From Actinomycetota bacterium (GTDB lineage Bacteria; Actinomycetota; Acidimicrobiia; IMCC26256; PALSA-610), in assembly GCA_030839105.1 (NCBI GenBank), contig JAUZEI010000681.1, positions 1-6,738 of the forward strand: a stretch of DNA of 6,738 nt, given 5' to 3'. Made by a program: the position numbers and the translations under genes. The stretch's first letter is position 1. Every line of letters starts with the position of its first letter. This document shows, piece by piece, positions 1 through 5,764 of the stretch. The notes beneath the pieces were generated by a model, which worked only from the letters and a program-made list of their open reading frames with translations, made no database searches and was not told the origin of the DNA.

Positions 1-1047
1 CGGGACGAGCCACAACGAGAGCCGCATCCCAATCGAAGTCGGACCGAAGGGGAGGGCGCCGACCATGTTCGCGACGACTGCGACGAGCATGAGTACGAGC
101 AGATATTGGGCCCGCACGGCGCGCGAAGAACCGCGTCGAACGATCGCATCGACACCCAATGTCACCATCACCACGATCAGAGTCAGCGATGCCCACCAAA
201 TCGGCCCCCCGGAGAAGACGCCCGCAACCCGCCGCATATGCGTCTCGATGTGCACGACATCCCGGAGTGGTTGCCCGTCGAGGCGAATGAAACCGTCATA
301 GTTGCGCTTCCACCATGTCTCGAGCGCCTTGACGTCATATGTTCGACGTACCGCGGCCGTCACCACCGCGAGAAGAACGCCCTGCCCCACGACCGCCGCC
401 GCGCGCACGGCACGATCGCCGGAGGCCCGCACCAACAGGATCATCCCCGCGACCGCCGAGGCGATGAGCGCGAATGGGCTGAAGAACCCGACCGCGGAGG
501 ACCCGACGACCCAGAGCGCCGCCGCGCGCCAACTGAAGCGCACCCGGACGAGCCGCGGCAGCACTACGGCAAATCCGAGAACAATGAGCGCGTCGATCAC
601 GTACGACTTCACACGCCCCGAATAGATGACGTTCAGCCTCTCGGACGCGAGGGCCGCGCCCAGGAGCACGCTCACCGACCACGCCGTTCCGATGCGGCGC
701 AGCACGACGTATGACACAGCCGGCGTGAGGAGTCCGGCCACGAACGGGAGATACGCCATCTGCTCTGGGGCGCCGACCAGCCGGTGCCACACCATCAAGA
801 CCCCGGTGAAGCCCGGAGCCGAGAATCCCACTGTGAGCAGGTTGCTCAGCGATCCCTTCGCGGCGCCGAACGCCTGCCACGCTTCGTCCGGATACAAGCC
901 GCCGTGAGGCAGAACATTGCGCCGGGCAATGGCGGCCGCGATCAGCAAACCCACAACGGCCGAAGCGTCCAGCTGCGCCGACCTCCCCCGCAATCGCACG
1001 CGCCTAGAGTGCCCGGTCGGGAGCCGTCTTGCACGCAGAGCGTGCAT
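1..1047 (-). CDS. GT-C type membrane glycosyltransferase (ArnT/PMT/GT39-like), 3' end outside window
   Basis: A continuous minus-strand frame gives 349 residues without a stop and leaves the window at its left edge. It is a multi-pass membrane protein. A basic N-terminus (1-29) is followed by a hydrophobic segment near 30-42, then a loop with the motif LYPDEAW (51-57). D54-E55 sit where GT-C enzymes such as ArnT and PMT carry their acidic D/E dipeptide in the first extracytoplasmic loop. Further hydrophobic stretches lie near 99-116, 119-134, 149-166, 175-205, 215-232, 281-302, 313-330 and from 335. The stretch YSGRVKSYVIDAL (142-154) resembles the conserved segment after the third helix in bacterial GT39-like proteins. 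Such enzymes move a sugar from a polyprenyl-phosphate donor on the outer membrane face; the acceptor here is unknown. The start is uncertain: ATG at 1047 has no clear ribosome binding site, GTG at 999 has a weak AGG upstream, and GTG at 1146 is also in frame. It lies about 100 bases downstream of the Kelch gene and may be co-transcribed with it. Confidence 0.5.
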   Translation of the reverse strand, partial: MHALRARRLPTGHSRRVRLRGRSAQLDASAVVGLLIAAAIARRNVLPHGGLYPDEAWQAFGAAKGSLSNLLTVGFSAPGFTGVLMVWHRLVGAPEQMAYLPFVAGLLTPAVSYVVLRRIGTAWSVSVLLGAALASERLNVIYSGRVKSYVIDALIVLGFAVVLPRLVRVRFSWRAAALWVVGSSAVGFFSPFALIASAVAGMILLVRASGDRAVRAAAVVGQGVLLAVVTAAVRRTYDVKALETWWKRNYDGFIRLDGQPLRDVVHIETHMRRVAGVFSGGPIWWASLTLIVVMVTLGVDAIVRRGSSRAVRAQYLLVLMLVAVVANMVGALPFGPTSIGMRLSLWLVP

Positions 1048-1150
1048 GACCAGGTCGGTTCGCCGGCACAGGGTGACGCCCGAGTCGTCGACGAACCGAT
1101 GCGCGCGTCGAGCGCGAGAGCGAGACGCGACGAGTATCGGAATCACGACA

Positions 1151-2137
1151 CTAAGGACACGCTCTCGGGGTGCCGGAGAAGAACGTTTGCTGTACGTCGG
1201 TGGGAGCGCCCCCTCCTTGGCGTGTGCCGCCGTCGACCACATAGACGCCCCCGTTGCAAACCGCAGCCTCGATCCCGTGACGAGCCAGGGGCATCGGCGC
1301 GAGCCGGCTCCAGGAGTCCGACTTGGTGTCGTAGCCCTCCACGGTCGACCACGTTCGGCCGCCTCCCTCGCCGCCGATGACGAGCACCTCGGCGCCGAGC
1401 ACCGCAACGGCGAAACCTCCGCGAGCCGTGGGGAGCGGCTTCAGACCTCTGATCCACGATCCTGTCGCGAAGTCGAAGGCATCGTTCACCGTGGTGGTCG
1501 CGTTTATCGCAGTGTTGCGTCCACCGATCGCGTAGAAACGCCTTCCGAGCACGGCACCCTGAAAGTGGTCCCGCGCTTCCGGCATGTTGGGCAGTTTGCT
1601 CCACGTATTGGACACCGTGTCATAGACGTCGAACCACGGGACGGCGACCCCCCCGTGGAGACCTCCGGCGTAATAGATCTTGCTCCCGTACGCGGCGACC
1701 CCGCCGGCGCCCCGCTCTCGACCGGCAGGCATCGGCTTGCCTGTCGAGACGGTGTTGGACACGGGGTTATAGATGTACACGGTGCCGACCGCAGGTCCCG
1801 GCCACGTGATGAGCCCGCCGATGTAGTAGATGCGCCCGTTGAGCGCGACCGATTGGATGTGGTCGAGGCTCGCGGGAAGCGGCGCGACGGTGCGCCACGT
1901 GTTCGACGATGGGTCGTAGGACTCCTGCACGGTGCTGTGCCCGCCGGCGAGGAAGAACTTCTTGACCGCCGGCGAATACGTGTACGACACCTCTTGGCGA
2001 GCGAAGGACGCCGGAGCTTTCGCGACCCATTTACCGGCGCCCTCGCATCCGGAAAGGACGAGCGCGCTGATCGCGACGAGCAGGCTTGCAGTCAGGATAG
2101 AAGTACCCTTCGGCACTTTTAGTACGAGTCCTCTCAC
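1151..2137 (-). CDS. Kelch-repeat beta-propeller lipoprotein
   Basis: This 328-residue protein is predicted to be exported and lipid-anchored. A hydrophobic segment ends in the lipobox LVLSGC, with C31 as the lipidated cysteine. The rest is a Kelch propeller: Gly-Gly pairs occur at 65, 107, 158, 205, 255 and 303, each after a hydrophobic strand. Most repeats continue with a YD/YN turn, an NTW-like motif (W81, W179, W228, W276) and a PMP or PLP turn. Repeat 2 has NTV (V130) in place of NTW. The last motif (about 297-320) lacks the W strand, so the ring is probably closed by the N-terminal strand, giving six blades. Kelch propellers bind glycans or proteins, and some are enzymes (galactose oxidase, NanM sialate mutarotase); I see nothing that assigns one activity. 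The start at 2137 is GTG. A second GTG at 2116 would give a tidier 24-residue signal peptide and has AGAGGA about 12 bases upstream, so the true start may be there. It follows the large propeller gene by 87 bases. Confidence 0.88.
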   Translation of the reverse strand: MRGLVLKVPKGTSILTASLLVAISALVLSGCEGAGKWVAKAPASFARQEVSYTYSPAVKKFFLAGGHSTVQESYDPSSNTWRTVAPLPASLDHIQSVALNGRIYYIGGLITWPGPAVGTVYIYNPVSNTVSTGKPMPAGRERGAGGVAAYGSKIYYAGGLHGGVAVPWFDVYDTVSNTWSKLPNMPEARDHFQGAVLGRRFYAIGGRNTAINATTTVNDAFDFATGSWIRGLKPLPTARGGFAVAVLGAEVLVIGGEGGGRTWSTVEGYDTKSDSWSRLAPMPLARHGIEAAVCNGGVYVVDGGTRQGGGAPTDVQQTFFSGTPRACP

Positions 2138-2163
2138 GTGTATCGCATCCGAGCTCTATTTCG

Positions 2164-2193
2164 ACGATACATGTGATCGACGTCCGGAGTCGC
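2164..2193 (-). promoter_or_regulatory. Weak candidate promoter for the Kelch gene
   Basis: On the minus strand TATCGT (2169-2164) fits the TAnnnT form of a -10 box. GCGACT (2193-2188) lies 18 bases upstream and matches only three positions of the -35 consensus. Transcription would begin near 2157, some 20 bases before the GTG at 2137. The 87-base gap has no convincing terminator, so read-through from the upstream gene is equally possible. Confidence 0.22.
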
Positions 2194-2224
2194 CTTAACT
2201 CTGAGTATCGCCTTTGAGAGTGGT

Positions 2225-5200
2225 TCAGCCGACCGGCGCGCCACTGGTGGCTTCGAGCACCGACCATGTCGCCGAGAACGTCGGGCCGCCCGACGACGTC
2301 GCGATGACTCCCAACGCGAGACCCCTCGATGCACTCGTCAGCCACGAGGCCGGAATGGTGTGGGTCGGCGCCGACCCCAGATTGACAATCGGCCCGGCCG
2401 CGCCGTTCACGACGACCCGGAACCTGACCGTCACCGTCGCGGCGGCGGGATCTACCGTCATGTACAGGTCGACGGAGTCGGGGCCCGGCAGCGTCAACGG
2501 TGAGAGTGGGCCGGCGCTCGCAACTCCACCGACCTCTTCGACGAACCGGATGCCCGGATTTCCACCATTCGCGCTGAGGACGACCTTGGCGTAGTTGTCC
2601 TGGTCGCCGTTCCCGATGTAGAAGCCCATCGACTGGTTCCCTTGCGGCGCCACTCCGGCGAACGGCCCGTCGATACGCGTGTGAGCCGTGAAGACGCCGG
2701 TGTTCGCGGGGTTCGCGTTGACCCCGTACTGGAACGCATACTGCTGCGTGTTCGTGGATCCAGTGGCGTCGCCGGGCGGAACTTGCGCAACGGTCAGTAC
2801 GCCCGCGGCGCCCCCGACGGTCATGTTGCGGACGTCATACATATTGCCGTAGTTCGTCGCCCCGTTCGACATGAGGCCCGTAAAACCGAGGCCGAGCAGA
2901 CCACCGGGACAGCCGCTGGGCGTGGGCGTCGGCGCGCACGGGTTGACGGTCGCACCGTTCTGCCACGCGTACGAGATGGGCACCGCCGTGCCGAGGCCGT
3001 CATTCGGATCGATCTGGAACGGGTCGGCGACATCGGACGCGCCGTCGCTGTCGTCGTTCGGGTCATTCTTGTCCGAGACGAAATTGTGGTTCCAGTCATG
3101 GGGCGCGTCGGCGGCCGAACACGGGTCGGTGCCGTTGTCGATCTCGTCGGCGTTCGTGTAGCCGTCGTGGTCCTCATCGAGCGTCGTGCTGTATGCACCG
3201 CTGCACGGGGGCGGCGTCCGGCCGCCGAAATCGGCGGGCTCGAAGACGTGAATCGAGCCATCGGCGAAGTCCGGGACCCAGATGGTCCCGGGATACCGAT
3301 CGCTGTCTCCCTCAACGGCGACGTCGATCGGATGGGTCGCCACATTCGAGAACAAGACATCAGCACTCAAGACCTTGGTCCCGTCGGTGCTCAGATGGTC
3401 GCGGAGAACGTTGCCCTGCCAGGTTGCGGTGATCAGATCACCGTTGAGCTGACCGGACAGGTTCGTCGTCGTGTACTCGGCCATTCCCGTGGTGGCGGCG
3501 GAGGTGTTGATGATCGAGCCGTTCGTCGTCGGAGTACGCGCGTCGCATTCCACCGGGTTCGATGCAGGAACGGGCGACTGGGGGTTCGTCGTGTTGAACG
3601 TGTTCGCACGATTTCCGCGAGTCGGATTGGGGTGGCCGGCGTAGTAACCCTGACCGGTGATGCGATGGAGGCTGTCGTTGAGGTGGACACCGGGTTCGTT
3701 TGTGGCGTTCGAGCACTGTCCATTCGGACCGGCGCCGATCGGGATGTCTCCCCAGCCGGCATTCGAACCGTTGTCCCAGGCGTACAAGGACCCCCCGCGC
3801 GTACGAACGAGCGAGAACGGATTGCGGAACCCCGGGGCATAGACCTGCACCGGACTCGACGTGGTGATCTTGGCTTGACGCTTTCCGAAATCGCCGCCGA
3901 ATGGCCCCACCAGGTTGGGATGATCCTCGTCGAGCAGGGTCGGCAGATCGTAGGTAGTCGTTCCGATCGCATTGAGATCGACCTTCAGTACGGCACCGGC
4001 GTACGCGTACTCGGGCAAGAAGTTGAAGTTGTGCGACGGTGCTCCCATGTTGGTGTTGCCACCCTGTGCGACAAAGAGCGTGTTCGTGGTCTGGTCGAGC
4101 ACGAGGGCGTTCGTCGCGTGATTCTCCTCGGAGCGCGGGAGTCCGCGGACGACGTCGTGTCGGTGCCAGCCGGTTGCGTCGTGATCCAGCCGGGAGATCA
4201 CTCCCGAGTTGGTATCGAGATTCGTCTGGGTGCCCGCCGTACCGCCACCGATACGCGGGTCGCTCGACGAGACGTACAGCTTCGGGCTGCTTGCCGAACC
4301 CGCAACCAGAAGGCCCGTGATCTGACGGGTCGTTACCGAGGGTTTGAGCGTACCGTCGTCATCATGATTCGGTATCTGCTGGATCGCGTCGATCGTCTCG
4401 GTGCCGGTGACCGAGTAGGCGTTCGCGCTGGCGCGGGTGATCGAGTAGGCGTTGATCAGTCCGTTGAACTGCGCGACGTACAGCCGCCCGTCCGGACCGA
4501 ACCGCGCGACGGTCGGTGACGTCGAGGTCGAGCCCTGCAGGATACTTGCGCCGAACGAGATCGCCTCCGGCGTCACCGCATTGGTCGGAACCGACGTGGG
4601 TCCGGTTCCCCGTGCGTTCGTCGCCGCGATCCTGAACGTGTAAGTCGTCGAGTTGGTCAGCCCGGTGATCGTCTGGGTCGTAGCCGTCGAGTTGAACGTA
4701 CGAGCGGGCTGCGCCGTCGTACCGACATAAGGCGTCACCACATAGCCCGTGACCGCAGACCCGTTGTTCGCGGGCGCCGTCCATTTCACCGTGGCTTGCG
4801 CGTTCCCGGCGACAGCCGATGGGGCTGTCGGCTTCAACGGCGCGCCAACGGTGATCACAGCCGTGGGCACCGAACTGGGGCCGGTGCCTCTCGCGTTCCG
4901 GGCGACGATCCTGAACGTGTAACTCGTTGCGTTGGTGAGTCCCGTCACGGTCTCGGTCGTTGCCGCCGAGTTGAACGTGCGGGCGGCCTGCGCCGTCGTA
5001 CCGACGTAGGGCGTCACTACATACGCAGTGATCGCAGAACCGTTGTTCGCCGGCGCCGTCCAACTCAGCGTCGCTTGCGCATTTCCCGGTACTGCCGAGG
5101 GTGCGGTCGGCTTCAACGGCGCACCGACGGTGATCGCGCCGGTCGACGCCGACTGCGGGCCCGTGCCGTTTGCATTCTTGGCGGCGACCCGGAACGTGTA

Positions 5201-5527
5201 CGTCGCTCCGTTCGTCAGCGCGGTGACTATCTCAGCCGTCGCGGCCGAGTTGAATGTGCGCGCGGGCTGCGCCGTCGTCCCGACGTACGGCGTCACCACA
5301 TAGGCGGTGATGGCCGAACCGTTGTTGGCCGGGGCGGTCCAGCTCACCGTCGCCTGCGCATTCCCCGGGACGGCGGAAGGTGCGATCGGTGCGGCGGGAA
5401 CCGAAGACGCAGCCGCTGCGATTGCGCCGGCGGACTGAACCAGTACGACCATTGCAATGAATATGGCCGTCGTCCGGGTTCGCCCGTGCGACGCGCGCTT
5501 GGGCGGGCTTTGTGTGCGGGACCGCAT
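2225..5527 (-). CDS. Exported mosaic protein: 3x FnIII, glucose/sorbosone dehydrogenase-type propeller, Ca-binding linker, LamG-like domain
   Basis: The 1100-residue product starts at ATG 5527, chosen because GAGGAG lies five bases upstream; the GTG at 5533 overlaps that site. An Arg/Lys-rich N-terminus and hydrophobic segment (about 19-40) form a signal peptide with Ala-rich cleavage region. Three FnIII modules follow (about 44-135, 136-228, 229-320). Residues 323-767 resemble the PQQ-dependent glucose/sorbosone dehydrogenase (GSDH) propeller: ENHATNAL with H470 fits the place of the catalytic His, and GFRNPF (R568, N569) fits the PQQ-binding Arg-Asn of soluble glucose dehydrogenase, followed by LYAWDNG. 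Next is an Asp-rich stretch (784-846) with DEDHDGYTNADE and related DxDxDG loops, as in EF-hand or thrombospondin type 3 calcium sites. The C-terminus (851-1093) looks like a concanavalin/laminin-G sandwich, with FYIGNGDQDNYAKVVL. Six cysteines occur in sequential pairs (605/661, 775/803, 864/873), consistent with disulfides in an exported protein. No LPXTG or C-terminal membrane anchor is seen. Oxidation of a sugar is possible, but the propeller might only bind ligand; substrate unknown. Confidence 0.9.
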   Translation of the reverse strand: MRSRTQSPPKRASHGRTRTTAIFIAMVVLVQSAGAIAAAASSVPAAPIAPSAVPGNAQATVSWTAPANNGSAITAYVVTPYVGTTAQPARTFNSAATAEIVTALTNGATYTFRVAAKNANGTGPQSASTGAITVGAPLKPTAPSAVPGNAQATLSWTAPANNGSAITAYVVTPYVGTTAQAARTFNSAATTETVTGLTNATSYTFRIVARNARGTGPSSVPTAVITVGAPLKPTAPSAVAGNAQATVKWTAPANNGSAVTGYVVTPYVGTTAQPARTFNSTATTQTITGLTNSTTYTFRIAATNARGTGPTSVPTNAVTPEAISFGASILQGSTSTSPTVARFGPDGRLYVAQFNGLINAYSITRASANAYSVTGTETIDAIQQIPNHDDDGTLKPSVTTRQITGLLVAGSASSPKLYVSSSDPRIGGGTAGTQTNLDTNSGVISRLDHDATGWHRHDVVRGLPRSEENHATNALVLDQTTNTLFVAQGGNTNMGAPSHNFNFLPEYAYAGAVLKVDLNAIGTTTYDLPTLLDEDHPNLVGPFGGDFGKRQAKITTSSPVQVYAPGFRNPFSLVRTRGGSLYAWDNGSNAGWGDIPIGAGPNGQCSNATNEPGVHLNDSLHRITGQGYYAGHPNPTRGNRANTFNTTNPQSPVPASNPVECDARTPTTNGSIINTSAATTGMAEYTTTNLSGQLNGDLITATWQGNVLRDHLSTDGTKVLSADVLFSNVATHPIDVAVEGDSDRYPGTIWVPDFADGSIHVFEPADFGGRTPPPCSGAYSTTLDEDHDGYTNADEIDNGTDPCSAADAPHDWNHNFVSDKNDPNDDSDGASDVADPFQIDPNDGLGTAVPISYAWQNGATVNPCAPTPTPSGCPGGLLGLGFTGLMSNGATNYGNMYDVRNMTVGGAAGVLTVAQVPPGDATGSTNTQQYAFQYGVNANPANTGVFTAHTRIDGPFAGVAPQGNQSMGFYIGNGDQDNYAKVVLSANGGNPGIRFVEEVGGVASAGPLSPLTLPGPDSVDLYMTVDPAAATVTVRFRVVVNGAAGPIVNLGSAPTHTIPASWLTSASRGLALGVIATSSGGPTFSATWSVLEATSGAPVG
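4568..5398 (-). repeat. Three tandem FnIII modules, 279-base period
   Basis: Within the large secreted protein, three direct repeats of 93 codons occupy 5398-5123, 5122-4844 and 4843-4568. The DNA is strongly conserved as well as the protein: the plus-strand block beginning CCGTTGTT recurs at 4761, 5040 and 5319, exactly 279 bases apart. Shared protein features are SAVPGNAQAT, WTAPANNGSA, YVVTPYVGTTAQ, ARTFNS, the TGLTN turn and NARGTGP. None of the modules contains cysteine. The similarity suggests recent duplication or ongoing homogenisation. These modules probably act as spacers that hold the propeller away from the cell or bind polysaccharide. Confidence 0.9.
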
Positions 5528-5532
5528 CGACA

Positions 5533-5538
5533 CTCCTC
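5533..5538 (-). promoter_or_regulatory. Ribosome binding site of the large secreted protein
   Basis: GAGGAG on the minus strand lies five bases before ATG (5527-5525), close to ideal Shine-Dalgarno spacing. The upstream in-frame GTG at 5533-5531 overlaps the last base of the purine run, so it cannot use this site. This favours the 1100-residue product over a version two residues longer. Confidence 0.75.
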
Positions 5539-5567
5539 ATGCCGCGTTCGCGACATGCGCATTGGTC

Positions 5568-5601
5568 ACACATCCGTGTCAGATATCCACACCGCCCGTG
5601 T
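5568..5601. promoter_or_regulatory. Paired ACAC/GTGT inverted repeats, possible operator
   Basis: Two short inverted repeats stand side by side upstream of the large secreted protein: ACAC-4 nt-GTGT at 5568-5579 and ACAC-5 nt-GTGT at 5589-5601. Their centres are about 21 bases apart, near two helical turns, so a dimeric regulator could bind both on one DNA face. They lie 40-75 bases upstream of the ATG. The half sites are only four bases, so chance cannot be excluded, and no convincing -10/-35 pair was found nearby. Confidence 0.25.
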
Positions 5602-5660
5602 CCATTCTGTCTGCCGGCGCTCCACAAAGGACGCCGCTTCGTACATCCCATCCGATTGAT

Positions 5661-5672
5661 CGTCGATCGACG
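5661..5672. promoter_or_regulatory. Perfect 12-bp palindrome in the intergenic region
   Basis: CGTCGATCGACG reads the same on both strands and lies about 135 bases upstream of the large gene's ATG. The sequence GATCGACGT, which includes its right half, also occurs upstream of the Kelch gene near 2175-2183. It could be a regulator site shared by the two genes, but CG-rich words of this length are common in such genomes. Confidence 0.2.
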
Positions 5673-5728
5673 TTCTCTCGGGCGGGCCGGCCTGCGCGCG
5701 ACGTTGTCAACCGTCGCGCCGATCCATC

Positions 5729-5758
5729 CGCGCCGCCGGCGGGCCTACCGGCGACGCG
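5729..5758 (-). terminator. GC-rich hairpin after the FnIII repeat gene
   Basis: Six bases beyond the stop of the upstream gene, the minus-strand transcript can form an 11-base-pair stem (arms CGCGTCGCCGG and CCGGCGGCGCG, with one G-U pair) around an 8-base loop. No T-run follows, so it is not a classical intrinsic terminator. Tail-less hairpins of this kind are often proposed as terminators or 3' stabilisers in GC-rich bacteria. Its place directly after a stop and before a 200-base gap supports that reading. Confidence 0.42.
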
Positions 5759-5764
5759 CAGGCG

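Noticed and set aside
335..880. 181-codon minus-strand frame inside the glycosyltransferase region
   Set aside because: Arg/Gly-rich composition and no membrane segments; the neighbouring frame gives a coherent multi-pass membrane protein with the DE loop motif.
1102..1116. CGCGC-GTCGA-GCGCG hairpin downstream of the Kelch gene as terminator
   Set aside because: Only a 5-bp stem without a T-run, and it lies within an alternative N-terminal extension of the next gene.
917..2122. 401-codon open frame on the plus strand, opposite the Kelch gene
   Set aside because: Low-complexity Arg/Asp-rich product; the minus strand has a lipobox and regular Kelch repeats in the same DNA.
2031..2345. Minus-strand frame bridging the gap between the large gene and the Kelch gene
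   Set aside because: It overlaps both well-supported genes in another frame, has no ribosome binding site of note and no recognisable features.
2642..4519. 625-codon open frame on the plus strand, opposite the large secreted protein
   Set aside because: Its product is rich in Arg, Val and Gly with no recognisable motif, while the minus strand shows clear domains throughout. Long antisense frames are expected where the coding strand has strong G/C third positions.
5705..5710. TTGACA as a -35 box for the large gene
   Set aside because: The bases 16-19 positions downstream are GC-only and offer no -10 element.
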